From Pseudomonas sp. Irchel s3h14 (GTDB lineage: Bacteria; Pseudomonadota; Gammaproteobacteria; Pseudomonadales; Pseudomonadaceae): 64,000 bases of DNA. Position numbers and translations under genes: made by a program. The stretch lies in contig NZ_FYDJ01000001.1 of assembly GCF_900187425.1 (NCBI RefSeq), positions 496,001 through 560,000 of the forward strand. Reading direction: 5' to 3'. The stretch's first letter is position 1; each line of letters begins with the position of its first letter. This document shows, piece after piece, positions 36,531 to 46,921 of this stretch. The notes below the pieces were generated by a model. That model did no database searches and was not told the origin of the DNA. It saw nothing but the letters and a program-made list of their open reading frames with translations.

Positions 36531-36962
36531 ATGAACACCTATCAACAGCCTGTCTCGCATCAAGACACGCACAGCAAAGTGATTGGTTACCTGCTGTGGA
36601 TTTTCGGTTTTACCGGCGCTCACCGCTTCTATTACGGCAAGCCGGTGACGGGGACGATCTGGTTCTTCACCTTCGGTTTGTTGGGGATCGGTTGGCTGAT
36701 CGACCTGTTTCTGATCCCGGCCATGGATCGTGAAGCGGACCTGCGTTTTACCGCGGGGCCCATTGAGTACAACGTGGCGTGGATTCTGCTGACGTTTCTG
36801 GGGATATTCGGCGTACACCGGATGTATCAGGGGAAGTGGATCAGCGGATTGCTGTACCTGGTGACGGGCGGGTTGCTCTTTCTGGGGGTGCTGTATGACT
36901 TCTGGACGCTGAATGATCAGGTGTCGATTCGCAATGCTCAGAATCGAGGTGCCTTCCAGTAA
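36531..36962 (+). CDS. TM2 domain membrane protein
   Basis: A 143-residue protein with two TM2-type units, each a GxxGxHRFYYGK-like motif between helices: LLWIFGFTGAHRFYYGK and LLTFLGIFGVHRMYQGK. Function is unknown. It has an own leader of about 50 AT-rich bases (36475-36515) that may contain its promoter. Followed by a variant REP pair. Confidence 0.85.
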   Translation: MNTYQQPVSHQDTHSKVIGYLLWIFGFTGAHRFYYGKPVTGTIWFFTFGLLGIGWLIDLFLIPAMDREADLRFTAGPIEYNVAWILLTFLGIFGVHRMYQGKWISGLLYLVTGGLLFLGVLYDFWTLNDQVSIRNAQNRGAFQ

Positions 36963-36965
36963 GTC

Positions 36966-37055
36966 TTCGCGAGCAAGTCGAATCGTCGCACCGCCGCTCC
37001 CACATTGGATTTGCGTCGTTCACAGAACCAATGTGGGAGCGGGCTTGCTCGCGAA
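36966..37055. repeat. REP element pair, family A, with an enlarged left arm
   Basis: The left arm (36971-37004) is the same enlarged version seen at 14151-14184, with about 15 extra bases inside the core; the right arm is a normal REP. It separates the TM2 gene from pyrC'. Confidence 0.88.
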
Positions 37056-37071
37056 TGCAGACGACGCGGTC

Positions 37072-38343
37072 TTACGCCTGGTGGCTAATGCGTCCATCCA
37101 CCAGGGTGTAACGCACCACGCCCGGCAGGCTGTGCCCAATGAACGGGCAGTTTTCGCCTTTGGACAGCCAGGTCTCACCAGCCACGGTCGAAGCCGCCGG
37201 ATCGAACAGCACGATGTCCGCCGGGCCACCTACCGCCAGTTTGCCCGCCGGAAGGCGCAACGCTTCGGCAGGTCCGGTGCTCAAGCGCGCCAACAGCGTT
37301 GGCAGGTCCAGCAAACCATCTTCCACTAGCGTCATTGCCAACGGCAGCAGCAGTTCAACGCTGCTGATGCCCGGCTCGGTGGCCCCGAACGGCGCCAGTT
37401 TGGCGTCCCGCTCGTGGGGTTGGTGATGGCTGGAGATGGCCGAGACCACACCCGATTTCACCGCTTCACGCAGGCCATCGCGGTCGGCGCGGGTGCGCAG
37501 CGGCGGCTGGACGTGATAGAGGCTGCTGAAGTCGATCAGCGCTTCGTCGGTCAGGATCAGTTGATACAACGCCACATCGGCCGTCACCGGCAGGCCGCGA
37601 GCCTGGGCCTGAGCGATCAGGGCCACGCCACGGGCGCTGGTGAGCTGGCTGAAGTGCGCGCGCACGCCACTTTGCTCGACCAGCAGCAGATCACGGGCCA
37701 AAGCCACGGTTTCGGCGGTTTCGGGAATGCCCGGCAAACCGAGGAAGCTGGCGGTCGGGCCTTCGTGGGCCAAGCCACCTTCGGCCAGGTCATGGTCCTG
37801 AGAGTTGAAAATCACCGTCAGGTCGAATGTCGCGGCGTATTCCAGCGCCCGGCACAGCGTGCGGGTGTTGCGGAAGCTGTCCAGGCCGTTGCCGAAGGCC
37901 ACGCAACCGGCATCGCGCAAGGCGACCAGTTCGGCCAGCTGTTCGCCGTCCAGGCCTTTGCTCAGGGCGCCGATCGGGAACACCTTGGTGTTGCCGGCCT
38001 CGCGGGCGCGGTCGAGGATCAGTTCGGCCACGGCCGAGGTGTCCAGCACCGGTTTGGTTTTCGGTGGGCAGCACAGGCTGGTGACGCCACCGGCTGCGGC
38101 GGCGCGGGTTTCGCTGACGATTGAACCTTTACGGCTGTAGCCCGGCTCGCGCAGGGCGACGTTCAGGTCAACCAGCCCAGGGGCGGCGACCAGGCCTTTG
38201 GCGTCGAGGGTGTCGACGGCGACAAAACCGGCCGGCGCGGCGCCAAGGGCAATGATCTTGCAGGCTTCAATATGGATATCGGTAACTTGATCCAGGCCGC
38301 TGGCCGGATCGATGACGCGGGCGCCGAGAATGCTGAGCTTCAC
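37072..38343 (-). CDS. pyrC': inactive dihydroorotase-like subunit of aspartate transcarbamoylase
   Basis: A 423-residue dihydroorotase-fold protein. The metal-binding HxH of active enzymes is replaced by N61 and A63 in [10 protein letters not shown], and no substitute is visible, so it cannot be catalytic. In Pseudomonas this PyrC' protein is known to associate with PyrB and is needed for ATCase assembly. Its start overlaps the pyrB stop by four bases. Confidence 0.94.
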   Translation of the reverse strand: MKLSILGARVIDPASGLDQVTDIHIEACKIIALGAAPAGFVAVDTLDAKGLVAAPGLVDLNVALREPGYSRKGSIVSETRAAAAGGVTSLCCPPKTKPVLDTSAVAELILDRAREAGNTKVFPIGALSKGLDGEQLAELVALRDAGCVAFGNGLDSFRNTRTLCRALEYAATFDLTVIFNSQDHDLAEGGLAHEGPTASFLGLPGIPETAETVALARDLLLVEQSGVRAHFSQLTSARGVALIAQAQARGLPVTADVALYQLILTDEALIDFSSLYHVQPPLRTRADRDGLREAVKSGVVSAISSHHQPHERDAKLAPFGATEPGISSVELLLPLAMTLVEDGLLDLPTLLARLSTGPAEALRLPAGKLAVGGPADIVLFDPAASTVAGETWLSKGENCPFIGHSLPGVVRYTLVDGRISHQA

Positions 38344-39344
38344 TGGGCGTTCTCCTGCTCGAATTGGCGCTGGGCAGTCTGCCCGCTCATGGCCATGGAC
38401 AACACGGCCATACGAATCGCAATACCGTAGGTGACCTGGTTGAGGATCACCGAGTGCGGGCCGTCGGCCACCGCCGACTCAATCTCCACGCCGCGGTTGA
38501 TCGGCCCCGGGTGCATGACGATGCAATCCGGTTTGGCCCCGGCCAGGCGCGCGGTGGTCAGGCCGAACAGGCGGTAGAACTCGCCTTCGCTCGGCAGCAG
38601 GCCGCCAGTCATGCGTTCACGCTGCAGGCGCAGCATGATCACCACGTCGACGTCTTTCAGGCCTTCGGTCATGTCGGTGTAAACCTTCACGCCGTATTGC
38701 TCGATGCCGATCGGCAGCAGGGTTTTCGGCGCGATCACGCGGATGTCCGGGCAGCCGAGGGTTTTCAGCGCAAGCATGTTCGAGCGCGCTACCCGCGAGT
38801 GCAGGATGTCGCCGACGATGGCTACGGAAAGGTTCTCGAAGCCGCCCTTGTGCCGACGGATCGTCAGCATGTCGAGCATGCCCTGGGTCGGGTGGGCGTG
38901 ACGGCCGTCGCCGCCGTTGATGATCGCCACTTGCGGGCAGACATGTTCGGCGATGAAGTGCGCCGCGCCGGAGTCACCGTGACGCACGACGAACATGTCG
39001 GCGGCCATGGCTTCCAGGTTGCGCAGGGTGTCGAGCAGGGTTTCGCCCTTGCTCGCCGACGATGTGGACACGTTCAGGGTGATCACGTCCGCCGACAGCC
39101 GCTGGGCCGCCAGTTCGAAGGTGGTGCGGGTGCGGGTGGAGTTCTCGAAGAACACGTTGCACACGGTCTTGCCGCGCAGCAACGGGACCTTCTTCACCGC
39201 CCGGGCGCCGACTTCGAGGAACGAGTCGGCGGTGTCGAGGATTTCCGTCAGCAGCTCGCGGCGCAAACCGTCGAGCGAGAGGAAGTGGCGCAGCTGGCCC
39301 TGATCATTGAGCTGCAGCGGGCGCTTGGTTTCTAGAGGCGTCAT
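38340..39344 (-). CDS. pyrB: aspartate carbamoyltransferase, catalytic subunit
   Basis: A 334-residue enzyme catalysing the first committed step of pyrimidine synthesis. The carbamoyl-phosphate motif is [13 protein letters not shown], with [23 protein letters not shown] and [12 protein letters not shown]. The N-terminal extension is the one expected for Pseudomonas PyrB. Between pyrR and pyrC' in one operon. Confidence 0.97.
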   Translation of the reverse strand: MTPLETKRPLQLNDQGQLRHFLSLDGLRRELLTEILDTADSFLEVGARAVKKVPLLRGKTVCNVFFENSTRTRTTFELAAQRLSADVITLNVSTSSASKGETLLDTLRNLEAMAADMFVVRHGDSGAAHFIAEHVCPQVAIINGGDGRHAHPTQGMLDMLTIRRHKGGFENLSVAIVGDILHSRVARSNMLALKTLGCPDIRVIAPKTLLPIGIEQYGVKVYTDMTEGLKDVDVVIMLRLQRERMTGGLLPSEGEFYRLFGLTTARLAGAKPDCIVMHPGPINRGVEIESAVADGPHSVILNQVTYGIAIRMAVLSMAMSGQTAQRQFEQENAQ

Positions 39345-39371
39345 CGCGAGGGGGACTCTCAATAGGGCGAA

Positions 39372-39875
39372 TTAAAGGGCGAGGTCTTGCAGTTCGAGCT
39401 TGAGTTCCGGGCCGGACAGTTTCACCCGTTCGTGGGCGGCCAGCGACAGGGTCGCGCCGACCACATTCGGGCGAATCGGCAGCTCGCCGGCGTCCAGGTC
39501 CAGCAGGCACACCAATGTCACGCTGGCCGGGCGGCCGTAGTCGAACAGCTCATTGAGGGCGGCGCGGATGGTCCGGCCGCTCATCAATACGTCGTCGATC
39601 AGCACCAGGTGCTGGCCTTCGATCTCGAACGGCAGGGCGGACGGGCGCACTTGTGGGTGCAGGCCGTTCTGACTGAAGTCGTCGCGGTAGAAGGAGACGT
39701 CCAGGGTGCCGAGGGGCGAGTCGCTGCCCAGTTCATCGAGCAACGCCTGGGCGACCCAGACGCCACCGGTACGAATACCGATGTAGCGCGGTTCGCTGAT
39801 GCCACGTTTGGCCAGATAGGCGTCAAGCCGGGTCGCCATCTGGCTGATCAGTTCAACGGGATTGGGCAGGCTCAT
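39372..39875 (-). CDS. pyrR: pyr regulatory protein / uracil phosphoribosyltransferase PyrR
   Basis: A 167-residue phosphoribosyltransferase-fold protein with the PRPP loop [18 protein letters not shown]. In Pseudomonas PyrR regulates pyrimidine genes and may lack strong UPRTase activity. First of the pyrRBC' group, 84 bases downstream of ruvX. Confidence 0.93.
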   Translation of the reverse strand: MSLPNPVELISQMATRLDAYLAKRGISEPRYIGIRTGGVWVAQALLDELGSDSPLGTLDVSFYRDDFSQNGLHPQVRPSALPFEIEGQHLVLIDDVLMSGRTIRAALNELFDYGRPASVTLVCLLDLDAGELPIRPNVVGATLSLAAHERVKLSGPELKLELQDLAL

Positions 39876-39959
39876 GGTTGCTCCTTCTTGGGCCCGAGCC
39901 GGGTTCTGCTGGAGAGGTGGCTCGGGTTGTAGCTAAGTAGAGACGCTTGTTGCGGCTCT

Positions 39960-40397
39960 TCAGGATTCGAACAGTGCGGTGTTTTCGTCGAGCCAGCCTT
40001 GCAGCAGCAGGGCGGCGGCGATGGCGTCCACCGGGTTGTCGCGGTAGCTGCCCTTTTGTCCGCCACGATCACGTCGTTCACCCTTCGCTTCGAAGGTGGT
40101 CAGGCGTTCATCGTGGGTATAGAAGGGCAGGTTGTAGCGGCCGTTGAGGCGGCGGGCGAATTTCTCGGCGCGCAGGCACATGTCGCTCGGCGTGCCGTCC
40201 ATGTTCAAGGGCAGGCCAACCACCACGGCATCGGGTTTCCACTCTTTAATCAGGGCTTCGACCTGATTCCAGTCGGGAATACCGTTTTGTGCCTTCAAGG
40301 TGCACAGCTCGCGGGCCTGGCCGGTAATCACCTGGCCGACCGCAACGCCGATCTGTTTGGTGCCGTAGTCGAAACCCAAAATCAGGCGCAGGGCCAT
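39960..40397 (-). CDS. ruvX: Holliday junction resolvase-like protein RuvX/YqgF
   Basis: A 145-residue RNase H-fold nuclease. The acidic active-site motif is LGFDYGTKQIGVA, then VVGLPLNMDGT and YTHDERLTTFEA; the C-terminal DPVDAIAAALLLQGW pattern (here NPVDAIAAALLLQG) is conserved. Also implicated in pre-16S rRNA processing. Start overlaps the algH stop by one base. Confidence 0.93.
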   Translation of the reverse strand: MALRLILGFDYGTKQIGVAVGQVITGQARELCTLKAQNGIPDWNQVEALIKEWKPDAVVVGLPLNMDGTPSDMCLRAEKFARRLNGRYNLPFYTHDERLTTFEAKGERRDRGGQKGSYRDNPVDAIAAALLLQGWLDENTALFES

Positions 40398-40969
40398 CAG
40401 GCGTGTCCCGCTTGGCTGGTCAGCAGGCTGAGGTTGACGCCCAGGTGCTTGGCCGCTGCTTCCAGGCGCAATTCGCTGCTGGTGTTGAACAAAATATCGG
40501 CATCGAACGGGCAGGTCAGCCAGGCGTTCTGAGCCAGTTCGGCTTCCAGCTGCCCGGCTTCCCAGCCAGCGTATCCGAGGGCGATCAGGCTTTTCGCCGG
40601 ACCGACGCCATCGGCGATGGCGAACAGCACGTCCTGGGAGGTCGACAGGGCCAGTTTCTCATCGAGCTCAACGGTGGCCTGATAGCTCTGCCCCGAGGGG
40701 TGCAGAACAAAACCGCGATCGGTCTGCACCGGGCCGCCGATGAAGATCGGCACATGCTGGCAGAGCACCGGCGGTTCGATGTCGGGGCGCAGTTGTTCGA
40801 GGATATCGGCCAGGTTGAGGTCTTGCGGACGATTGACCACCAGACCCATGGCACCATTGGCCGTGTGCTCGACGATGTAGGTCAAAGTGTGCGCAAAGTT
40901 CGGGTCGACCATGTGAGGCATGGCGATCAGGAATTGATGCTTGAGGTAGCTGGGGCTGACGTTCTTCAT
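40397..40969 (-). CDS. algH: YqgE/AlgH family protein
   Basis: A 190-residue protein of the UPF0301 family: SYLKHQFLIAMPHMVDPNF, ANGAMGLVVNRP, FIGGPVQTDRGFVLH, ALGYAGWEAGQLE. In P. aeruginosa AlgH is linked to regulation of alginate genes; its biochemical role is unknown. The ATG at 40969 matches the family; the frame is open 12 codons further. Confidence 0.93.
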   Translation of the reverse strand: MKNVSPSYLKHQFLIAMPHMVDPNFAHTLTYIVEHTANGAMGLVVNRPQDLNLADILEQLRPDIEPPVLCQHVPIFIGGPVQTDRGFVLHPSGQSYQATVELDEKLALSTSQDVLFAIADGVGPAKSLIALGYAGWEAGQLEAELAQNAWLTCPFDADILFNTSSELRLEAAAKHLGVNLSLLTSQAGHA

Positions 40970-41044
40970 GAGCGCTAGTGTGGCGTTGGAGGGGCGAACT
41001 GACAAGCTGAGGATGGCGCAATTTGGCAGTCGGCACAGGTCAAA

Positions 41045-41134
41045 TGTGGGAGCGGGCTTGCTCGCGAAGGCGTCGTGTCAGTCGACATCAATGTTGAATG
41101 ATTGACCGCATTCGCGAGCAAGCCCGCTCCCACA
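41045..41134. repeat. REP element pair, family A
   Basis: TGTGGGAGCGGGCTTGCTCG and its inverted copy with about 40 bases between, separating algH from the tonB-like gene. Confidence 0.9.
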
Positions 41135-41149
41135 GGGATTTGTGGGGTG

Positions 41150-42049
41150 TCAGTTGCTGGAGAGTCTGTCGCCGCGGGCAAACTTCCAGGTCCGGATGAT
41201 TTCCAGACGATCGATATCCGACAAATCCCCGGTAAACGGTGAAAACGGTGCCGCCAGCCGCACGATGCGCTGCGCCGCCTGATCCAGCAGCGGTTGCCCG
41301 GACGACTCCAGCACCAGCACTTCAAAGAGCGAGCCGTCACGGTTGATCGAAACCAAAAGGCGCAAATTACCGTAGATCTGCTTGCGTCGCGCTTCGTCGG
41401 GGTAATTCAGGTTGCCGATGCGCTCGACCTTCTTGCGCCACTCGTCCTTATACCAGGCGCCCTTGTCGCGCATGGTCGACGCGGCGCTCAGGCGATGGAT
41501 ACGCGGGCGCTTGGCATACAGCTGTTGTTCGTTGGCCAGCTCCGCTTCCAGGCTGGCGATGTCGCTGGACAGCTGTTCACTGTCGAACGTCGGCGCGGCG
41601 ACTGCGGGTTTGGTGACGGGTTTGGGTTCTTCGGTTTTGGCTGCGGCTTTTTTCGGCTTGGGCGCGACGGTCGTCACGGCTGCCTTCGGTGCGGCTTCCT
41701 TCAGTTCAGGCTTGGCCGCTGGCGGTGGCGTGACTTTCTGCACCTTGTTGTCCTGGAAAGGCGCGACCTCGGTGGTCTTGGGAATTGCCTTTTTATCCAG
41801 GGTGCCGCTGCCTTCCTGATTCTCTTGAGCAAGAAAATCGGCTTTTTCAGGCTTCTTTTCGCTTTTAAAGGTGGCGAGGGTAATTTCCAGGGTTTTGCTG
41901 ATTTGCTTGGGTTCGACCATCGTAAAGCCGACGCCCAACAGCAAGGCCAGGTGAATCAGCGCCGCGAGAAACAGGGTAAAACCGAGGCGATCAGCCGGGC
42001 GCACGCCACGATGGGCGAGTTCAGCGGGCAGATCGGACGGGAGCGTCAT
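41150..42049 (-). CDS. TonB paralogue (TonB3 position)
   Basis: A 299-residue envelope protein. One N-terminal helix (residues 22-44, LGFTLFLAALIHLALLLGVGF), a Lys/Pro/Ala-rich periplasmic linker (about 50-150), a helical stretch and a C-terminal TonB domain (NLNYPDEARRKQIYGNLRLLVSI). It lies upstream of gshB and the pil chemosensory genes, where P. aeruginosa has tonB3, which is reported to affect twitching and pilus assembly. No ExbB/ExbD genes are nearby. Confidence 0.85.
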   Translation of the reverse strand: MTLPSDLPAELAHRGVRPADRLGFTLFLAALIHLALLLGVGFTMVEPKQISKTLEITLATFKSEKKPEKADFLAQENQEGSGTLDKKAIPKTTEVAPFQDNKVQKVTPPPAAKPELKEAAPKAAVTTVAPKPKKAAAKTEEPKPVTKPAVAAPTFDSEQLSSDIASLEAELANEQQLYAKRPRIHRLSAASTMRDKGAWYKDEWRKKVERIGNLNYPDEARRKQIYGNLRLLVSINRDGSLFEVLVLESSGQPLLDQAAQRIVRLAAPFSPFTGDLSDIDRLEIIRTWKFARGDRLSSN

Positions 42050-42126
42050 GACAAAAAAACCAACATCGCGTTTTTCACAGGCCGCGGATGATAACGCAAT
42101 GTTGGTCGTTTCTTGGCTGTTCTATA

Positions 42127-43080
42127 TCAACGGGCCTTGAGCTTCTGATCGATGGCATCCATCAGCAGGCCGCCGATGTCGGTGCCAAACGCGTTATCAA
42201 TCTCGCGAATGCAGGTCGGGCTGGTGACGTTGATTTCCGTCAGATGCTCGCCGATCACGTCCAGACCGACGAACAACAGGCCTTTTTCGCGTAAGGTCGG
42301 GCCGACTTGTGCGGCGATCCAGCGATCTTTCTCGGTCAGCGGACGGGCTTCGCCACGGCCACCGGCGGCGAGGTTGCCACGGGTTTCGCCAGCAGCCGGA
42401 ATTCGTGCCAGGCAGTAATCCACCGGCTCGCCGTCGATCATCAGGATGCGCTTGTCGCCATCGATGATTGCCGGCAGGTAACCCTGAATCATGATCTGCT
42501 GTTTGCCATGCAAGGTCAGGGTTTCGAGGATCACCGACAGGTTCGGGTGGCCAGCGGTGTGACGGAAGATCGACGAACCGCCCATGCCGTCCAGCGGCTT
42601 GAGGATCACGTCGCCGTGGTGATCGGCGAATTCACGCAGTACGTCCGGGCGACGACTGACGATGGTCGGCGGCGTGCACTGCGGGAACAGCGTGGCGAAC
42701 AGCTTTTCGTTGCAGTCGCGCAGGCTTTGCGGCTTGTTGACCACCAGCACGCCAGCGCGTTCGGCTTGCTCCAGCAGGTAAGTGGAGTAGACGAATTCCA
42801 TGTCGAACGGCGGATCCTTGCGCATCAGGATCACGTCCAGATCGCTCAGCAGCGCGTCGGTCTCGGCGTCGAGTTCGAACCATTTTTGCGGGTTGGCGAA
42901 GACTTTCAACGGACACATCCGCGCCCGTGCTTCGCCTTCGGCCTGGTACAAATCGCCCTGTTCCATATAGAACAGTTCCCAGCCGCGCTTCTGTGCGGCC
43001 AACAGCATGGCCAGCGAGCTATCCTTTTTATAGGAGATGCTGGCAATAGGATCCATGACAATCCCGACGCGAACGCTCAT
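42127..43080 (-). CDS. gshB: glutathione synthetase
   Basis: A 317-residue ATP-grasp ligase that adds glycine to gamma-glutamylcysteine. Typical segments: VGIVMDPIASISYKKDSSLAML, RKDPPFDMEF, ILKPLDGMGGSSIFR, NLAAGGRGEARPLTE and ITEINVTSPTCIREID-like EINVTSPTCIREID. Divergent from pilG. Confidence 0.97.
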   Translation of the reverse strand: MSVRVGIVMDPIASISYKKDSSLAMLLAAQKRGWELFYMEQGDLYQAEGEARARMCPLKVFANPQKWFELDAETDALLSDLDVILMRKDPPFDMEFVYSTYLLEQAERAGVLVVNKPQSLRDCNEKLFATLFPQCTPPTIVSRRPDVLREFADHHGDVILKPLDGMGGSSIFRHTAGHPNLSVILETLTLHGKQQIMIQGYLPAIIDGDKRILMIDGEPVDYCLARIPAAGETRGNLAAGGRGEARPLTEKDRWIAAQVGPTLREKGLLFVGLDVIGEHLTEINVTSPTCIREIDNAFGTDIGGLLMDAIDQKLKAR

Positions 43081-43314
43081 GGGTTTTTCCTCGAAATTGG
43101 GTGGTCCGAATGGACACGAAAAAGTGGCGTCAGAGTGGCGCTGAGTGTGTTCCCGGTCAAGGAAAAACCACTCCGCAGGTCGGCCGATAGATTGGTGTTA
43201 GAGACTGTGCTAAAAAGGCTGCCATATCGCGCTGGCCCTTGAACATCAAGGGTTTCGAGCCTCCGGTTATCGGAAATGGACAATTTGATTCGCAAAGGCG
43301 ACGGCAGAGCATTT

Positions 43315-43719
43315 ATGGAACAGCATTCCAGCGCCTTGAAGGTCATGGTGATCGACGATTCGAAAACGATTCGCCGCACCGCCGAAACGTTATTGAAGAA
43401 CGTGGGTTGTGAAGTGATCACCGCCATCGATGGTTTCGATGCTCTGGCCAAGATTGCCGACAATCACCCCGGCATCATCTTTGTCGACATCATGATGCCG
43501 CGTCTGGATGGTTATCAGACCTGCGCTTTAATCAAGAACAACAGTGCGTTCAAGTCCACGCCAGTGATTATGCTGTCGTCCAAGGATGGGCTGTTCGACA
43601 AGGCCAAGGGGCGCATCGTCGGCTCCGACCAGTTTTTGACCAAGCCTTTCAGCAAGGAAGAACTGCTGAACGCGATCCAGGCCCATGTACCGGGCTTCGC
43701 CGCCGTTTTGCCGCAGTAG
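43315..43719 (+). CDS. pilG: twitching motility response regulator PilG
   Basis: A 134-residue single-domain CheY-like receiver. The acidic pair is in VMVIDDSKTIRRT, the phosphoacceptor Asp in IIFVDIMMPRLDGYQ, and the conserved Lys in FLTKPFSKEE. The sequence closely matches P. aeruginosa PilG, whose start (MEQ...) fixes the ATG at 43315, 13 codons into the open frame. It promotes pilus extension and cAMP signalling in that species. Confidence 0.95.
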   Translation: MEQHSSALKVMVIDDSKTIRRTAETLLKNVGCEVITAIDGFDALAKIADNHPGIIFVDIMMPRLDGYQTCALIKNNSAFKSTPVIMLSSKDGLFDKAKGRIVGSDQFLTKPFSKEELLNAIQAHVPGFAAVLPQ

Positions 43720-43776
43720 GACACGCACAGTGACGCTCGGCCAGCGGGCCCGGCGTCGACAAGAATGGGGAAGACC

Positions 43777-44142
43777 ATGGCACGTATTCTGATCGTCGAT
43801 GATTCGCCGACCGAAATGTACAAACTGACCGGCATGCTGGAAAAGCACGGTCATGAAGTGTTGAAAGCCGAAAACGGCGCCGACGGCGTGGCCCTGGCCC
43901 GTCAGGAAAAACCCGACGCGGTGCTGATGGACATCGTCATGCCTGGCCTCAATGGTTTCCAGGCGACCCGTCAGCTGACCAAAGACCCGGAAACCGGGCA
44001 CATTCCGGTGATCATCATCACCACCAAGGATCAGGAAACCGACAAAGTCTGGGGCACGCGCCAGGGCGCCAAGGATTACCTGACCAAACCGGTCGACGAA
44101 GAAACCCTGATCAAAACCCTGAACAACGTGCTGGCCGGTTGA
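43777..44142 (+). CDS. pilH: twitching motility response regulator PilH
   Basis: A 121-residue CheY-like receiver: ILIVDDSPTEMYKL, AVLMDIVMPGLNGFQ, YLTKPVDEE. In P. aeruginosa PilH counteracts PilG and favours retraction. The ATG at 43777 gives the family start MARILIVDD. It lies 57 bases after pilG and 10 before pilI. Confidence 0.95.
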   Translation: MARILIVDDSPTEMYKLTGMLEKHGHEVLKAENGADGVALARQEKPDAVLMDIVMPGLNGFQATRQLTKDPETGHIPVIIITTKDQETDKVWGTRQGAKDYLTKPVDEETLIKTLNNVLAG

Positions 44143-44152
44143 TCGTCCAGCC

Positions 44153-44686
44153 ATGACCGAGTCGCTGACGGCTTTCGAACTGCTGCTGCAGATCGACCAG
44201 CGTTGTCGTCTGCTGGCGGCTGACTTGCCGTCCCAGCCGACCCGACAAGACAGTTGGAGCGGCATCGGTTTTCGCTTGGGCGAGCACTGGTACGTCGCGC
44301 CGATGGGCGAGGTCAGCGAAGTGTTGCACGAGCCGAGGTGTACCCTGCTGCCGGGGGTCAGACCCTGGGTCAAGGGGGTGGCCAATCTGCGCGGGCGCCT
44401 GTTGCCGATCATCGACTTGTGCGGCTTCTTCGGGCATGAGCTGTCAGCCGTGCGCAAGCAGCGCCGGGTATTGGTGGTGGAGCATAACGAGGTGTTCACC
44501 GGGTTGATGGTCGATGAAGTCTTCGGCCTCCAGCACTTTGCCCAGGACAGTCTTGAGCCGGTAGATACCTTGAGCGGCCCGATTGCACCGTTCATCAAAG
44601 GCCGGTTTCAGCGCGAGCAGACCTGGCAGGTGTTCAGCCCGTTTGCGTTGGTGCAGTCCCAAAGCTTTATGCACGTAGCGCTGTAA
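44153..44686 (+). CDS. pilI: CheW-like adaptor PilI
   Basis: A 177-residue CheW-domain protein ([60 protein letters not shown]). It couples the PilJ receptor to the ChpA kinase. In P. aeruginosa it occupies the same place between pilH and pilJ. Confidence 0.94.
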   Translation: MTESLTAFELLLQIDQRCRLLAADLPSQPTRQDSWSGIGFRLGEHWYVAPMGEVSEVLHEPRCTLLPGVRPWVKGVANLRGRLLPIIDLCGFFGHELSAVRKQRRVLVVEHNEVFTGLMVDEVFGLQHFAQDSLEPVDTLSGPIAPFIKGRFQREQTWQVFSPFALVQSQSFMHVAL

Positions 44687-44690
44687 TCCT

Positions 44691-44780
44691 TGTAGGAGCA
44701 AGGCTTGCCCGCGATGCAGGCGACGCGGTCTTGCAGGCACACCGCGTTATCGTTCATCGCGGGCAAGCCTTGCTCCTACA
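44691..44780. repeat. inverted repeat, family B, inside the pil operon
   Basis: TGTAGGAGCAAGGCTTGCCC and its inverted copy flank about 40 bases in the gap between pilI and pilJ. It interrupts a chemosensory operon and could cause lower expression of the distal genes. Confidence 0.88.
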
Positions 44781-44811
44781 GGTACTCATTCAGCTGTTCA
44801 GGCGAGGACCG

Positions 44812-46869
44812 ATGATAAAAGCAAAAACAGGCAAGCCAGAAGGGTCGCGCAGCCGGTCACAGATCATCGCGCTGTTCATCGCGCTGATCGTCTTCATCAT
44901 GCTGCTGTTCGCCAACTTCGCGTACCTCAACACCCAGGCCACGTACGACAAACAGTACATCGGCCATGCCGGTGAGCTGCGCGTGCTGTCCCAGCGCATT
45001 GCCAAGAACGCCACCGAAGCTGCTGCCGGCAAGGCGGCGGCGTTCAAGCTGCTGAGCGACGCGCGTAATGACTTTGCCCAACGCTGGGGCTATCTGAAGA
45101 AAGGCGATCCCTCCACCGGCCTGCCGCCGGCGCCGTCCACCGTGCGCCCGGAAATGCGAGCCGTGCAACTGGACTGGGAACGCTTGCTGAAAAACACCGA
45201 CGCGATCCTCTCCAGCGAACAGACCGTGCTGTCGCTGCATCAAGTCGCCGCGACCCTGGCCGAAACCGTGCCGCAGTTGCAGGTCGAGTACGAAAAAGTC
45301 GTCGAAACGCTCCTCCAGCGCGGTGCCCCGGCCGCGCAGGTGGCCATGGCGCAGCGCCAGTCGCTATTGGCTGAGCGGATTCTCGGTGCGGTGAACACCG
45401 TGCTGTCCGGCGATGAAAATTCGCAGCAGGCCGCCGACGCCTTCGGTCGTGATGCGGCGCGATTCGGCCAGGTGCTCAACGGCATGCTCCAGGGCAATCC
45501 GTCACTGAAAGTCAGCCAGGTTGAAGACCGCGATGCTCGCGCGCGGTTGATCGAGATTTCCGAGCTGTTCGAATTCGTCTCGGGTTCGGTGGATGAAATC
45601 CTCGAAACCTCGCCGGAGCTGTTCAAGGTCCGCGAATCGGCGACCAATATTTTCACCCTGTCGCAGACCCTGCTCGAAGAAGCCTCGCACCTGGCCGGCG
45701 GTTTCGAAAACATGGCTGGCGGGCGCAACACCGACACCATTGGCGGCTACGTGCTGGGCCTGTCGGCGCTGATGTCGATCATCCTCATTGGCCTGGTGAT
45801 GGTCCGTGAAACCAATCGTCAACTGCGTGAAACGGCCGAGAAGAACGAGCGCAACCAGAACGCGATCATGCGCCTGCTCGACGAGATCGAAGACCTGGCG
45901 GACGGCGACCTCACCGTGACCGCCTCGGTGACCGAAGACTTCACCGGGACCATCGCCGACTCGATCAACTATTCCGTGGACCAACTGCGCGATCTGGTGG
46001 CGACCATCAACCTCACCGCTGGCCAGGTCGCTGCCGCCGTGCAGGAAACCCAGGCCACCGCCATGCACCTGGCCCAGGCTTCGGAGCATCAGGCGCAGCA
46101 GATTGCCGAAGCCTCCACCGCGATCAACGACATGGCCCAGTCCATCGATCAGGTCTCGGCCAACGCCGCCGAATCGTCGGCGGTGGCCGAGCGTTCGGTG
46201 GAAATCGCCAACAAGGGCAATGAGGTGGTGCACAACACCATCCACGGCATGGACAATATTCGCGAGCAAATTCAGGACACCGCCAAGCGCATCAAGCGCC
46301 TCGGTGAGTCTTCTCAGGAAATCGGCGACATTGTCAGCCTGATCGATGACATTGCCGACCAGACCAACATCCTTGCGCTCAACGCGGCGATTCAGGCCTC
46401 CATGGCCGGTGATGCCGGGCGCGGTTTTGCGGTGGTCGCCGATGAAGTCCAGCGGTTGGCCGAGCGCTCGTCCGCCGCCACCCGGCAGATCGAAACCCTG
46501 GTGCGGGCGATTCAGACCGACACCAACGAAGCAGTGATTTCCATGGAGCAGACCACCACCGAAGTGGTGCGCGGCGCGCGTCTGGCGCAGGATGCCGGAG
46601 TGGCCCTGGAAGAAATCGAAGGCGTGTCGAAGACTCTCGCCGCGTTGATCCAGAGTATTTCCAACGCAGCGCAGCAACAGACGTCTTCGGCCGGTCAGAT
46701 TTCCCTGACGATGAACGTGATCCAGCAGATCACCACGCAGACCTCGTCCGGCTCCACCGCCACCGCCGAGAGCATTGGCAACCTGGCGAAAATGGCCAGT
46801 CAGCTGCGGCGTTCGGTGTCCGGTTTCACCTTGCCGGCCGCCAAGGCTGAGGTTGCGGATAAAGTGTGA
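44812..46869 (+). CDS. pilJ: methyl-accepting chemoreceptor PilJ
   Basis: A 685-residue transducer. TM1 is at about residues 18-38 ([21 protein letters not shown]), a periplasmic PilJ sensor domain follows, TM2 at about 313-335 ([16 protein letters not shown]), a HAMP region and the signalling tip [20 protein letters not shown]. The tip departs from the usual NAAIEAARAGE, as in known PilJ. The sensor is thought to detect pilus-surface contact. ATG at 44812 follows the family start; preceding pilI by a repeat. Confidence 0.95.
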   Translation: MIKAKTGKPEGSRSRSQIIALFIALIVFIMLLFANFAYLNTQATYDKQYIGHAGELRVLSQRIAKNATEAAAGKAAAFKLLSDARNDFAQRWGYLKKGDPSTGLPPAPSTVRPEMRAVQLDWERLLKNTDAILSSEQTVLSLHQVAATLAETVPQLQVEYEKVVETLLQRGAPAAQVAMAQRQSLLAERILGAVNTVLSGDENSQQAADAFGRDAARFGQVLNGMLQGNPSLKVSQVEDRDARARLIEISELFEFVSGSVDEILETSPELFKVRESATNIFTLSQTLLEEASHLAGGFENMAGGRNTDTIGGYVLGLSALMSIILIGLVMVRETNRQLRETAEKNERNQNAIMRLLDEIEDLADGDLTVTASVTEDFTGTIADSINYSVDQLRDLVATINLTAGQVAAAVQETQATAMHLAQASEHQAQQIAEASTAINDMAQSIDQVSANAAESSAVAERSVEIANKGNEVVHNTIHGMDNIREQIQDTAKRIKRLGESSQEIGDIVSLIDDIADQTNILALNAAIQASMAGDAGRGFAVVADEVQRLAERSSAATRQIETLVRAIQTDTNEAVISMEQTTTEVVRGARLAQDAGVALEEIEGVSKTLAALIQSISNAAQQQTSSAGQISLTMNVIQQITTQTSSGSTATAESIGNLAKMASQLRRSVSGFTLPAAKAEVADKV

Positions 46870-46921
46870 AACGCCTGCGAGCGAATGCTTTTTTTGAGTA
46901 GAGCAGTGATTTGGAGTGGTT

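Noticed and set aside
45502..46677. 391-codon minus-strand open frame opposite pilJ
   Set aside because: Composition is Gly/His/Arg-rich and lies antisense to the conserved receptor signalling domain.
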